From positions 17,080 through 81,079 of the forward strand of contig JBARNH010000005.1 of assembly GCA_049802875.1 (NCBI GenBank): a stretch of 64,000 nt of DNA, written 5' to 3'. This DNA is from Lutacidiplasma sp049802875 (GTDB taxonomy: Archaea > Thermoplasmatota > Thermoplasmata > Lutacidiplasmatales > UBA184). Each line of letters starts with the position of its first letter. Within the stretch, counting starts at the first letter, position 1. Positions 51,215 through 60,169 of the stretch are shown in pieces. A model generated the notes under the pieces. That model ran no database searches and had not been told where the DNA came from. It saw only the letters and a program-made list of their open reading frames with translations. A program made the translations under genes and the position numbers.

Positions 51215-52885
51215 ATGAGCCGGACTCTCGAATCCGATCGAACCGTCCGGGCCCCGCGAGGCACGGAGATATCCTGCCGGGGGTGGGCCCAGGAAGCCGC
51301 CCTCCGCCTCCTGATGAACAACCTCGACCCCGAGGTCGCCCGGGACCCGAAGCGACTCATCGTCTACGGAGGACGGGGGAAGGCGGCCCGGGACTGGGAG
51401 TCGTTCGACATCATCGTGGCCGCGCTGAAGACGCTCGGAAACGACGAAACGCTCCTCGTCCAGTCGGGCAAGGCCGTCGGCGTCTTTCCTACCCATCCCG
51501 AAGCCCCTCGAGTTCTGATCGCGAACGCCCTCCTCGTTCCGCGGTGGGCCACGGACGAGGTTTTCTGGGATCTCGAGCAGCGCGGCCTGACCATGTACGG
51601 CCAGATGACGGCCGGCAGCTGGATCTTCATCGGGACGCAAGGCATCCTCCAGGGCACCTACGAGACCTTGGCGTCCATCGCCCGGATCGAGTTCCACTCG
51701 GAGGATCTGACGGGTCGCTGGATGCTCACGTCCGGCCTGGGGGAGATGGGCGGCGCCCAACCACTCGCGGTGACGATGCTCGGAGGCGTCGCGCTGGTCG
51801 TGGATGTTGACCCCGCCGCGATCGAGCGCCGGCTCGCGCACGGGTACCTCGACGTCGCGGCGACCAACCTCGACGATGCGTTGCAACGGGTCCGGGAGGC
51901 GACGGCCGCTCGGCGGGCGTTGTCGGTGGGCGTGCGGGGGAACGCGGCCGAAGTCTACCCCGAGATCGTCCGTCGAGGGATAGTACCGGATATCGTCAGC
52001 GACCAGACCGCCGCCCACGACCTTCGCGAGGGGTACATTCCTCGGGGGTTCGACCTAGAAGAGGCCGCCAAGTTGCGCGCCCACGACCCCAACGGCTACC
52101 TGTCCCAGGTCAAGGAGTCGATAGCGGTCGAGGCCCGGGCGATCCTCGAGCTGCAGGGGAAGGGCTCGCGGACCTTCGACTACGGGAACAACTTCCGGAC
52201 CCAAGCTCGGGACGCCGGCGTCGAGAACGCGTTCGACATCCCCGGGTACGTCCCCCGGTACATCCGGCCGCTCTTCACCGTCGGAAGCGGCCCCTTCCGT
52301 TGGGTAGCCCTCAGTGGGGCGCCGGAGGACATCCGGACGATCGATCAGATGATCCTCCACGAATTCTCGGACAACGCGCCGTTGTGCCGGTGGATCCGCC
52401 TGGCCGGAGAGAAGGTCAAGTTCCAAGGGCTCCCGGCGCGGATCTGCTACATGGGTTACGGGGAGCGGGAGCGGTTCGGCCATCTCGTGAACGCGCTGGT
52501 ACTCGATGGAAAGGTCACCGCGCCGATCGCGATTGGGCGGGACCATCACGATACCGGGAGCGTGGCGAGTCCGTATCGGGAGACAGAGGGAATGCGGGAC
52601 GGCTCGGACGCGATCGCCGACTGGCCGATCCTGAACGCGTTGCTGAACGTCGCCAGCGGCGCGAGCTGGGTCTCCGTCCACCACGGAGGAGGCGTCGGGA
52701 TCGGCAACGCGATCCACGCCGGCCTCGTCGTGGTCGCCGACGGGACGTCGGACGCTGGCCGGCGGATCGGGCGGGTCCTCCACAACGACCCCGGCATCGG
52801 CGTCGCCCGACACGCCGATGCCGGGTATCCCGAGTCGATTCGCCTCGCTCGAACCGCGCGGTTTCGCATTCCCGGCGCGGGGTAG
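51215..52885 (+). CDS. hutU: Urocanate hydratase
   Basis: Adds water to urocanate to form imidazolone propionate in histidine degradation, using a tightly bound NAD+ as electrophile. 556 residues, the normal length. Visible: IVYGGRGKAARDW, MTAGSWIFIGTQGILQGTYET, TSGLGEMGGAQPLAVTMLGG, the conserved YGNNFRTQARDAG, and the catalytic-region cysteine in GLPARICYMGYGERERFG. The other hut genes (HutH, HutI, HutG) are absent from the window. ATG 51215 is preceded by CCGGAGG. Confidence 0.96.
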   Translation: MSRTLESDRTVRAPRGTEISCRGWAQEAALRLLMNNLDPEVARDPKRLIVYGGRGKAARDWESFDIIVAALKTLGNDETLLVQSGKAVGVFPTHPEAPRVLIANALLVPRWATDEVFWDLEQRGLTMYGQMTAGSWIFIGTQGILQGTYETLASIARIEFHSEDLTGRWMLTSGLGEMGGAQPLAVTMLGGVALVVDVDPAAIERRLAHGYLDVAATNLDDALQRVREATAARRALSVGVRGNAAEVYPEIVRRGIVPDIVSDQTAAHDLREGYIPRGFDLEEAAKLRAHDPNGYLSQVKESIAVEARAILELQGKGSRTFDYGNNFRTQARDAGVENAFDIPGYVPRYIRPLFTVGSGPFRWVALSGAPEDIRTIDQMILHEFSDNAPLCRWIRLAGEKVKFQGLPARICYMGYGERERFGHLVNALVLDGKVTAPIAIGRDHHDTGSVASPYRETEGMRDGSDAIADWPILNALLNVASGASWVSVHHGGGVGIGNAIHAGLVVVADGTSDAGRRIGRVLHNDPGIGVARHADAGYPESIRLARTARFRIPGAG

Positions 52886-52991
52886 CGACACCTCGACAGG
52901 CGCCCAGTTGCGACGCCATAGCATCCCGTCCAGCACCCGCGCGCGGTTCTGGAACACCCGCTTATCTCGGGGTTTCGGACCTTCGACTTCT

Positions 52992-53011
52992 TGACGGAGG
53001 AACATCCGTCA
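52992..53011 (+). promoter_or_regulatory. Perfect inverted repeat just upstream of the surface-protein start
   Basis: TGACGGA (52992-52998) and TCCGTCA (53005-53011) with a 6-nt spacer, ending one base before the GGTGAGAAGG ribosome-binding segment of the next gene. As DNA it is a plausible operator; as RNA it would be a 7-bp hairpin abutting the ribosome-binding site and could modulate translation. Confidence 0.5.
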
Positions 53012-53021
53012 GGTGAGAAGG

Positions 53022-54452
53022 ATGGCGAAACTCGGCGGAACGAAAGGGTGGCTCGTGCTCTCGAGCATCGCGGTCGTGATGGCCCTCGCGGTCGTCCCGG
53101 CCTTCGCGGGAGCGGCGAGCGGCTCCCCGGCCCCGATCTCGGCGGCGATTTCGCCGTCGAATCAGTGGGCCTACGGGGGGATGGGATGGTCGAACAACAC
53201 GCTGGTCAGTGGTGGAGATACCCTGACCTGGAACGCCTCGTTTGGTTGGACGGTGATCTTCACTGCGACCAACACATCGGCGAACACCGTGATGATCGAG
53301 GAGCAGCGGACGGTCGGTATCGACCTCACCGCGACGTTCTCGAGTCCCACGGCCCAAGCCACGTATACGTACCACGGACAGGAGGCGGACGTCGCGTTCG
53401 CGAACCTAACGAACGCTTCGACGGTGTACGAGGGCGGGGTCCCGGTGCCGGCGCTCGGGATCGTCAACGACTCGACTCAGAGCGCGGGCTCGCTCGCGGA
53501 AGCGATCTCGGTGACCAACCACGGCGTCACGAAGACCGCGAGCCTGGACGTGATGGGCACCGCCCACACCGCGGCGCAGTTCACCCCATCGCTGGGCCTG
53601 ATCCCGCTGGACCTCGTGAACTCGACGATGTGGAACTCGACGGCGACGGTCTCCCCGCAAGCGACGTGGAACATCACGTACAGCTGGGCGAATAACGGGT
53701 TCAACGGACTGACCGGCTCCGGCACCGCGTACTCGAACGGAACCTTGAGCACGACGGGCACCGTGAACGTCACCGGCTACGACGTGACCCGAACCTACGG
53801 GATCCCGACCTTCCCGGGCCCCAAGCCCCACGACGCGGTCATTCTGATCGTGCAGGGCCCGCTCGGGAACTATGACGGCTTCGTCCTCGTGCCCCGCGGC
53901 TTCGACCTGTTCGGCGGCGGAGTGCACGCGTACGATTCCGAGGCGCTCGGGTCGGCTTCGATCTCGGCGGAGACCCTCTACCTCAACCCCGGCGTCCGTG
54001 GTCCCGAAGTGACCGCGGCGTCGACGACGTTCGGCGCGAACACCCAGTCGATCAGCGCCCTGGCCGACCCGACGACCGGCATCGCGCCGGCCGCGGCGTC
54101 GTCCCCCGGCGCGACCGTCGTCGGTGCTCCGATGAGCGTCAACCAGGCTGAGGCCGAGAACAACTGCCTTACCGGCGGCTGTTCCGGCTCCGGAACGGCC
54201 TCGGCGGTCATCGGCACCGGAGTCCTCGTCGTCGTGGCGGGACTCGCCGTGGTCGCGGTGGTCGGAACAGTAGCCGTGGTCGAGTGGCGATCCTACGCAC
54301 GGCGCCGGAACCGAAAGGACCTAGTCGGCGGCTACGGTGAAAGCTGGCCCGGCGGCGTTCCCCCCGCCGCGGGAGCTCCCAGCACACCGAGCCCGATGGG
54401 CCCATCCGTGAGCGGCCCCACCGCTCCCGAGGACCCCCCGCGACGGGTCTGA
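53022..54452 (+). CDS. Secreted, C-terminally membrane-anchored surface protein
   Basis: 476 residues. Signal peptide: KLGGTKGWLVLSSIAVVMALAVVPAFAGAASG (about 3-34). The extracellular part (about 35-390) is Thr/Ser/Asn-rich with over ten N-x-S/T glycosylation sites and beta-rich text. It is followed by one C-terminal membrane helix (about 395-425), a basic stop-transfer patch (RSYARRRNRKDL) and a Pro/Gly-rich cytoplasmic tail. ATG 53022 is preferred to GTG 53013 because the ribosome-binding sequence overlaps the latter. Could be an S-layer-associated or adhesin-like protein; no family recognised. Confidence 0.75.
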   Translation: MAKLGGTKGWLVLSSIAVVMALAVVPAFAGAASGSPAPISAAISPSNQWAYGGMGWSNNTLVSGGDTLTWNASFGWTVIFTATNTSANTVMIEEQRTVGIDLTATFSSPTAQATYTYHGQEADVAFANLTNASTVYEGGVPVPALGIVNDSTQSAGSLAEAISVTNHGVTKTASLDVMGTAHTAAQFTPSLGLIPLDLVNSTMWNSTATVSPQATWNITYSWANNGFNGLTGSGTAYSNGTLSTTGTVNVTGYDVTRTYGIPTFPGPKPHDAVILIVQGPLGNYDGFVLVPRGFDLFGGGVHAYDSEALGSASISAETLYLNPGVRGPEVTAASTTFGANTQSISALADPTTGIAPAAASSPGATVVGAPMSVNQAEAENNCLTGGCSGSGTASAVIGTGVLVVVAGLAVVAVVGTVAVVEWRSYARRRNRKDLVGGYGESWPGGVPPAAGAPSTPSPMGPSVSGPTAPEDPPRRV

Positions 54453-54507
54453 TCGGTCCGCGCCCGGTGGGTCCCTTACGGGACCCACCTCAACCCTTTC
54501 CGTCGAA

Positions 54508-54996
54508 TTATTTCTCGGTCCATCGGGAAGGGGTGCGCCGCGGCTGATGCCCGTCAGGATGCCGGGCCGCTTCGAGCACCTCGCGGTCGGTCACGTACTG
54601 GACCCGCCCGGCCGCCTCCGCTAGGTCGACCCAGTCCGATCGGTCGAAGATCGGTTCGAGACGGGCCGTCCGCTCGCTCGTTCGGCCGAGGAAGTAGACG
54701 ACGGTCTTGTGCACATTGACCGCCCGGCGGGGATGGTAGAAACGGTAGGAGACCTCTCGGACCTCCCCCTCGAGCTCGACGTGCTCGAATCCCGCCTCTT
54801 CGCGCACCTCTCGGAGGGCGGCGACGGCGAGAGACTCCCCTGGGTCAACATGGCCCTTCGGAAGGCACCATCGATCCTCTTCGGCCTGGTGCAGGAGGAA
54901 CACCCTCCCGTCGGAGCTTGCCAGGATTACGACCCCAGCAGCGAGCTCGGGGACGATCGGCGCCTCCGGTCGATACTCCTCGATGGTCCGCGACAT
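54508..54996 (-). CDS. NUDIX hydrolase
   Basis: 162 residues with a full Nudix box, GHVDPGESLAVAALREVREEAGF (about 48-70), inside the usual alpha/beta/alpha fold (GVVILASSDGRVFLLHQAEEDRWCLPKGH). It hydrolyses a nucleoside diphosphate linked to another group, coordinating Mg2+ with the box glutamates. The HKTVVYFLGRTSE segment resembles Ap4A/diadenosine or mRNA-cap-like hydrolases, but the substrate cannot be assigned. Confidence 0.92.
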   Translation of the reverse strand: MSRTIEEYRPEAPIVPELAAGVVILASSDGRVFLLHQAEEDRWCLPKGHVDPGESLAVAALREVREEAGFEHVELEGEVREVSYRFYHPRRAVNVHKTVVYFLGRTSERTARLEPIFDRSDWVDLAEAAGRVQYVTDREVLEAARHPDGHQPRRTPSRWTEK

Positions 54997-55086
54997 CCTC
55001 TCGCGGATTCAAGGTTCACCTAAGACGTCTCCGTGGACCGCCGCCCGGCCGAAGGTTAAAGGGCACGAACTCCTCCGCCCGCGGCG

Positions 55087-56679
55087 ATGCTGGACCCCGG
55101 CGAGCAGTATCACGACCTCGCGTCGCTTGTCCGCGGGAAGGCGGCGAAGAACGGGGATCGCCCCGCGCTGAAGTTCGAGGGGGTAATGCTCACCTACCGG
55201 GAGCTCGACGACGAGAGCGACCGGATCTCGAGTGGCCTCTCGGAGGCAGGAATCGGGCCGGGAGACCGCGTGGCCACCCTCCTGTTCAACACTCCGGAAC
55301 TCCCCCTCCTTTGGTTCGCGTTGGCGAAGCGCCGCGCGGTGCTCGTCCCCCTCAACACCGCGCTCAAGGGCGAGATACTTCGTTACGAGCTGAGCGACAG
55401 CGCTCCGGCGGGGCTCGCGATCGATCGACGTTTGTGGGAGGCCTACGCCCCCTTGCGCAAGGGACTCGACCTTCGCAACGAGTGGGTCACCGGACCTCGT
55501 TCGAGCTCGAACGATATCCCCGCGGACGCGGGCGAGTTCAATGGGCTTCGTTCCGACCGACCGACGGAGGCGCTCGCGGCCCCCCAACCGCACGACCCCG
55601 CGTCGATCCTCTACACGAGCGGAACCACCGGCCCTCCGAAGGGAGCGATCGTGCCGCACGAGAAGAGCCTCCGCACTCCGTGGGAGATCGGCCAGCGGAG
55701 CCGTCTGACCCCGGATTCGGTCCTCTTCACGGCCCTACCGCTCTTCCATTGCAACGCCCAAGAGATGACGGCCCTCACGGCCCTGCTCTACGACCTGACC
55801 GCCGCGTTTGACGAGCGATTTCACGCGACGACATACTGGGAGTCCGCGGCGCGCATGGGGGCGACCCACGTCTCCCTACTGATCTCCATGATCAACGTCC
55901 TGTTCAAGCAGCCCGCGAAACCCACGGACCGACAGCATGGGGTTCGAACGGCCCTCACGGCGGGTACTACCCGGGAGGTCTGGCCCGAGTTCGAACGCCG
56001 GTTCGGACTCGACATCATCGAGCTGTACGGGATGACCGAGTGCGGTTGCACGACGTTGATGAACCCGCCCGGTGCGGTTCGCGTCGGGTCCATCGGCACC
56101 CCGCTTGGGTTTGTCGAGGCCGACGTCGTGGATGACGACGACCGCCCCGTGACCCCGGGCACCCGAGGGGAACTCGTCGTGCGTCCGCGCGCACCCTTCA
56201 CCATGTTCTCGGGCTATCTCGGGAAACCGGAGAAAACGGTGGAGGCCTGGCGAAACCTCTGGTTCCACACCGGCGACTACGTCACGAAGGACGCCGACGG
56301 ATACTACTACTTCGTCGACCGGAAGAAGGACGTGATCCGCCGGCGCGGAGAGAACCTCGCCCCCTACGACGTGGAGACGGTGCTCAACCGACACCCCGCC
56401 GTCTTCGAATCGGTCGTCGTCGGCGTCCCGTCCCCCCTCGGCGAGCAGGACGTCAAGGCATTCGTTCAGTTCAAGCCCGGGGCGACGGCGACCCCGCAGC
56501 AGTTGTTCGAGTTCTGCGGGGAGCACTTGCCGTTCTTCATGGTCCCGAAGTACCTCGAGTTCATCGATGAGATCCCCAAGACCGCGAATCAGAAATCCCA
56601 GCGATTCGTCCTTCGGGAGCGTCGCGGAGGAGTGGAATACGACCGGGAGAAGCTCGGCGTCGTCCTCCGGAAGCCCTAG
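55087..56679 (+). CDS. Acyl-CoA synthetase (AMP-forming), CaiC-like
   Basis: 530 residues of the ANL superfamily, activating a carboxylic acid to its CoA thioester. Motifs: YTSGTTGPPKGAIVPH (about 175), YGMTECGCTTLMNPP (about 315), TGDYVTKDADGYYYFVDRKKDVIRRRGENLAPYDVE (about 398) and the catalytic lysine region IPKTANQKSQRF. The FHATTYWESAARMGATHVSLLISM segment is reminiscent of crotonobetaine/carnitine-CoA ligases. Other acyl-CoA enzymes follow within 6 kb (SCP2, 3-hydroxyacyl-CoA dehydrogenase, thiolase). Confidence 0.92.
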   Translation: MLDPGEQYHDLASLVRGKAAKNGDRPALKFEGVMLTYRELDDESDRISSGLSEAGIGPGDRVATLLFNTPELPLLWFALAKRRAVLVPLNTALKGEILRYELSDSAPAGLAIDRRLWEAYAPLRKGLDLRNEWVTGPRSSSNDIPADAGEFNGLRSDRPTEALAAPQPHDPASILYTSGTTGPPKGAIVPHEKSLRTPWEIGQRSRLTPDSVLFTALPLFHCNAQEMTALTALLYDLTAAFDERFHATTYWESAARMGATHVSLLISMINVLFKQPAKPTDRQHGVRTALTAGTTREVWPEFERRFGLDIIELYGMTECGCTTLMNPPGAVRVGSIGTPLGFVEADVVDDDDRPVTPGTRGELVVRPRAPFTMFSGYLGKPEKTVEAWRNLWFHTGDYVTKDADGYYYFVDRKKDVIRRRGENLAPYDVETVLNRHPAVFESVVVGVPSPLGEQDVKAFVQFKPGATATPQQLFEFCGEHLPFFMVPKYLEFIDEIPKTANQKSQRFVLRERRGGVEYDREKLGVVLRKP

Positions 56680-56710
56680 TGCCGGCAGTCGAGCCCCCGC
56701 CCCGGCGGTC

Positions 56711-57148
56711 TTGCTCGACACCAACGCCTTGTTTCTCCCGATCCGCTCGGGATTCCCCCTGGAAGCCGAGGTCGCCCGATTCGTACCCGGCGCTCGGATC
56801 CTCATCGCCGAGTCCGGAATACGCGAGCTCGATCGACTGGTCGATCGCGCGACGCCGGCGGCGGCCGGTGCGCGCGCGCTCGCGGACAGGTTTGCACGCA
56901 CACCGACGCGAGCCGAAGGGGACGAGGCCGTCGTGGAGGTCGCGCTCCGCGAACGGGCGATCGTCGTTACGTCCGACCGGGGACTCCAGGAACGCCTCCG
57001 CCGATGCGGCATATCGATCCTGGTGCCGCGCGACCGCCACCGACTCGAGCTGCGACCGGGGCGATCGACGCGTTCCCGCCGAACTCCGATCGTATCGCTC
57101 CGCGAAGAGAAATCGTCGAGACGCCGCGCTGCGCGCGGCAATCGTTAA
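56711..57148 (+). CDS. PIN-domain ribonuclease-like protein
   Basis: A compact PIN domain of about 145 residues with the acidic metal-binding residues in order: LLDTNALF, SGIRELDRLV and VVTSDRGLQERLRRCGI, plus a basic C-terminal tail. It resembles archaeal stand-alone PIN proteins related to rRNA-processing Fcf1 rather than a toxin, as no antitoxin gene adjoins it. The start is problematic: the first strand already begins at PAVLLD, upstream of TTG 56711, and the only other in-frame start (ATG 56567) lies deep inside the ligase gene. GTG 56679 is out of frame by one base. Confidence 0.7.
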   Translation: MLDTNALFLPIRSGFPLEAEVARFVPGARILIAESGIRELDRLVDRATPAAAGARALADRFARTPTRAEGDEAVVEVALRERAIVVTSDRGLQERLRRCGISILVPRDRHRLELRPGRSTRSRRTPIVSLREEKSSRRRAARGNR

Positions 57149-57195
57149 GACGCGCGCCGGGCTCGGATTCGTAGAGGCGACCCGGGAGGCTCCGC

Positions 57196-58224
57196 ATGCG
57201 GGACGACGACCGGATGATGGACCTGCCGAACGAGTTCGGCAGCGGCGTTGTCGGGATCTGTGACATCTGCGGCGTCCGGCAGGCGGTGATCATCCTCAAC
57301 AAGGAACGCTACAAGCTCTGCGTCACCGATTTCCTGAACAAGACCTGGATCCGATCCGACAAGAAGCCCGGGTCTCCGGCGCCGCTCTATCGGAGCGACC
57401 GGGTATGGTTCGAGACCGAGGCGACCCCGGGCGGCCGCGCTCCCGCGATCGTTCTGAGCCCGGCCAAGATCGTCCGGCATCCGGTGGTCCTCGTCACGCC
57501 CGACGTCTACGGGATCACCACCTCGCTCCTCGATGCCTCGATCCGCTTTGCCCGCGAGGGGTTCGAGGTGATGATCCCCGACGTCGCCAAGACCGACGGC
57601 ATCGGGGTCCGGAACCACATGGCGCTCCGGACCGGGGCCCGGTTGCGAGGAGGCGTCTCCCTCCGATCGAAGAAGGTCGTCGAAATGCTCCACCTCTACA
57701 CCGACGCCCTCGCGTTCCTTCGGGCGCGAGAGATGGTCGACCCGGCGAAGACCGCGATCTTCGGGGCGTCCTACGGCGCGAGCCTGGCGCTCGTCCTGGC
57801 CTCCCAAGACACGAAGATCTCGGCGGTGGCGCTCGCGTACCCCTACCGAGTCGTGCCGGCCGACCTCGCGAAACTGGTGACCGCGCCGATCCTCTTCGTG
57901 GCCGGCGCGGCCGACCGCTCCGCCGAGCAGGCCCGTCAGCAGCTCGTCGCCGCGCACGTCCCGGTCGACGTCGCGATCTACCCCGGCGCCCGCCACGGAT
58001 TCCTGGCGCGGGACGTCCCGGCCTACGACCTCCCGCAGGCCGAGGCGGCGTGGACCCGGATCCTCGCATTCCTCAAACAACGACTCGTCCCACCACCCCC
58101 CAGGATCCCGACCCCTCCCGGGGTCCCGCCCACTCCGACTTCGGCCGCACCGCCTTCGGGAGTGAGCGCCAAGCCCGCGATGCCGGCGGCGGCTCGGCCG
58201 CCAGCCCCCGCCCCCTCTGCGTAA
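57196..58224 (+). CDS. Dienelactone-hydrolase-like alpha/beta hydrolase with N-terminal zinc ribbon
   Basis: 342 residues. Residues 15-50 hold a metal-binding segment, GICDICGVRQAV...YKLCVTDF, unlike ordinary hydrolases. The alpha/beta-hydrolase domain of the dienelactone type follows: VVLVTPDVYGI, nucleophile elbow FGASYGAS (Ser where classic dienelactone hydrolases have Cys), acid in VAGAADRSAEQ and His in YPGARHGFLAR. A 50-residue Pro/Ala tail ends the protein. AGG-rich sequence precedes ATG 57196. Substrate unknown; an ester or lactone is likely. Confidence 0.82.
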   Translation: MRDDDRMMDLPNEFGSGVVGICDICGVRQAVIILNKERYKLCVTDFLNKTWIRSDKKPGSPAPLYRSDRVWFETEATPGGRAPAIVLSPAKIVRHPVVLVTPDVYGITTSLLDASIRFAREGFEVMIPDVAKTDGIGVRNHMALRTGARLRGGVSLRSKKVVEMLHLYTDALAFLRAREMVDPAKTAIFGASYGASLALVLASQDTKISAVALAYPYRVVPADLAKLVTAPILFVAGAADRSAEQARQQLVAAHVPVDVAIYPGARHGFLARDVPAYDLPQAEAAWTRILAFLKQRLVPPPPRIPTPPGVPPTPTSAAPPSGVSAKPAMPAAARPPAPAPSA

Positions 58225-58638
58225 TCACGGAGGGACCGCTCCGTTCGATCCGGGGACGTTCGAAGCAGTCTCGACGAGCTCCTTCGCGGCCCGCGTGAAC
58301 CGCATCAACTTCGCCAAATTCCCTTGAACTCGGAACGTCCCGTCCATGATCGCTCGCACCGGGTCGATCTCGTGGCGGAGCAGGTTCGCCCAGTTTTCGG
58401 GGGTTCCCTCGAACACGAACTCGGACAGGATCTCCCGTGAGTCCGCGTGAAACGTGGCGTTCTGGCACTCGCCGTGGGCCAACTCGAGGTGGACCCCCGG
58501 GGCGGGCGCGGCGGGGTCTGCCGGCCGGACCCGCAAGAGGATGTCGCCGACCCAGGCGTTCGCCGCTTCGCGATACGCGGCGTTCTCGTTCAGGGCCCGC
58601 CGATACGCCTCGGCCCACTCGGCCGAAGGAAACTGCAC
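58225..58638 (-). CDS. SCP2-like lipid/acyl-CoA-binding protein
   Basis: 137 residues resembling the sterol carrier protein 2 domain: a central beta-sheet (VHLELAHGECQNATFHADSREILSEFVFEGTPENWANLLRHEIDP) and the family ending IMDGTFRVQGNLAKLMRFTRAAKELVE. Such proteins carry acyl-CoA or lipids and fit the acyl-CoA enzymes around it. GTG 58638 lies 26 nt after a TATA-like GCTTTAACG (minus), a leaderless start. Abuts the convergent hydrolase gene without a gap. Confidence 0.82.
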   Translation of the reverse strand: MQFPSAEWAEAYRRALNENAAYREAANAWVGDILLRVRPADPAAPAPGVHLELAHGECQNATFHADSREILSEFVFEGTPENWANLLRHEIDPVRAIMDGTFRVQGNLAKLMRFTRAAKELVETASNVPGSNGAVPP

Positions 58639-58716
58639 GGACCCTTCAGGCGGTCGGGCGTTAAAGCCCTCGCCGCGCCGGGAGCTCGGGGCCCCGGGTA
58701 GAACACCTCGATGCCG

Positions 58717-59685
58717 TCAGCTCCCCGGGTAGTCGTAGAACCCCTGACCGGTCTTGCGGCCCAGATGACCGGAGTCGACCAGCCGGCGAAGGAGGGTGGA
58801 GGGACGGTACTTCGGATCCCCGAACTCGCGATAGAGAGTCTCCGCGACGTCGAGCGAAACATCGAGTCCGACCAGGTCGGCGAGCTCGAAGGGGCCCATC
58901 GGCATCCCCGCGCCCGCCTTCATCGCTGCGTCGATGTCTCGGGACGACGCGACCCCCGACTCCAACGCGAAGCACGCCTCGTTGAGCACCGGTGCGAGGA
59001 GGCGGTTCACGACGAACGCTGGGGACTCCTTGACCCGGATCGGAACGAGCGGATATCGGTGGTTCTTCAGTCCCTGGAGAAAGTCGATCGCATCCGTGAC
59101 CACATCCTCCCGCGTGTCGACACCCCCGGCGACCTCCACCAGGGGGAGAGTGTACGGCGGATTGAAGAAGTGCGTCACGAGCGTCTCCCGGACGTGTTTC
59201 AATCCCCGCGCGAGCCGGGTGATCGACAACGAGGAAGTGTTCGACCCGATGACCGCATGCGCGGGCACCACCGCATCGAGCGACTCGAGGACCGGCCGCT
59301 TCACGCTCTCCTTCTCGAATACGGCCTCGATCACGAGGTCGGCGTCGCGGAACGATTCGTACTCCGTCGTGCCGTGCACTCGGGCGACGACCTCCTCTCC
59401 CCGAGCACGGGAGAACTTCGGCGCGAGCTTTTCGGAAACTCGCGCCCGCTGCGCGTCGCTTAACTCGCCCGCGAGGGCGCCGATTCGCTCCAACTCCTGG
59501 GGGGCCCGGCCCGCCTGATATCGAACGAGCTCGTCCACGATCGACCGGACCTTCGAGAGGCCCCTCTCGACGGTGGCGACGTCGACGTCTTTGAGTGCCA
59601 CCTCGATCCCGTTGAAGGCCAGGACCTCCGCGATCGCGGACCCCATCGTCCCGGCACCGACCACTCCGGCCTTTTCGACCCGCAT
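58717..59685 (-). CDS. 3-Hydroxyacyl-CoA dehydrogenase
   Basis: NAD-dependent oxidation of 3-hydroxyacyl-CoA in beta-oxidation or its reverse. 322 residues. N-terminal Rossmann motif VGAGTMGSAIAEV (9-21), IEAVFEKESVKR, SNTSSLSITRLA, the catalytic His in THFFNPPYTLPLVEV with Glu nearby, and the C-terminal MGPFELADLVGLDV and GHLGRKTGQGFYDY. A spacer of about 40 residues between the first helix pair and the acidic loop is longer than in the usual 280-residue proteins. Acts with the thiolase encoded 1 kb further on. Confidence 0.93.
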   Translation of the reverse strand: MRVEKAGVVGAGTMGSAIAEVLAFNGIEVALKDVDVATVERGLSKVRSIVDELVRYQAGRAPQELERIGALAGELSDAQRARVSEKLAPKFSRARGEEVVARVHGTTEYESFRDADLVIEAVFEKESVKRPVLESLDAVVPAHAVIGSNTSSLSITRLARGLKHVRETLVTHFFNPPYTLPLVEVAGGVDTREDVVTDAIDFLQGLKNHRYPLVPIRVKESPAFVVNRLLAPVLNEACFALESGVASSRDIDAAMKAGAGMPMGPFELADLVGLDVSLDVAETLYREFGDPKYRPSTLLRRLVDSGHLGRKTGQGFYDYPGS

Positions 59686-59731
59686 GCGGACCTCGCCCGC
59701 AGAACGCGGTCGCGCTAGATAAGTTGAAACG

Positions 59732-60169
59732 CTACGCCCCCGAGAGGGGTCCCCCCGGACCGCGGCCCCGTCGGCCCAGGTCGGTCATGATCTGGTCGTA
59801 CTGCTCCCGGGTGATCTCCCCGCGGGCGTACCGTTGCCGGGCGACCATGACGGCGGGATCGCGCCGCGATCCCTGGCGTCCGTAGTACCCTCCGCGGGCC
59901 CGACTCGTCCAGAACGCGACCCGGATCACGAAGAACGTGACCCAGATCAACAGGAAGACGAGGAAGAAGCCGCCCCAGTAACCGAAGAACGGTCGGGGAC
60001 CCGAGCCGGCCGAGCCGAACTGACCGTCCAGGAGGAGGACCAGCAGCACAACGAGAACGACCATGATCGCGATCCCGACGCCGAGGACGACCCAGAACCG
60101 GGTCGAGTGACCGGGTCTCGGAGCACCGCCCGCGTTGACCCCACCGTACACAGCGATCGCCGCTCCCAA
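59732..60169 (-). CDS. Membrane protein with C-terminal SHOCT motif
   Basis: 145 residues. Two hydrophobic helices (about 24-48 and 62-86) are followed by the short SHOCT helix hairpin RDPAVMVARQRYARGEITREQYDQIMTDL and a Gly/Arg tail. SHOCT segments are oligomerisation elements in small membrane proteins. TTG 60169 is the first start; GTG 60151 is an alternative. Function unknown. Confidence 0.72.
   Translation of the reverse strand: MGAAIAVYGGVNAGGAPRPGHSTRFWVVLGVGIAIMVVLVVLLVLLLDGQFGSAGSGPRPFFGYWGGFFLVFLLIWVTFFVIRVAFWTSRARGGYYGRQGSRRDPAVMVARQRYARGEITREQYDQIMTDLGRRGRGPGGPLSGA

Noticed and set aside
56711..57148. PIN protein as the toxin of a toxin-antitoxin pair
   Set aside because: No small antitoxin-like gene precedes or follows it; the neighbours are a CoA ligase and a hydrolase.
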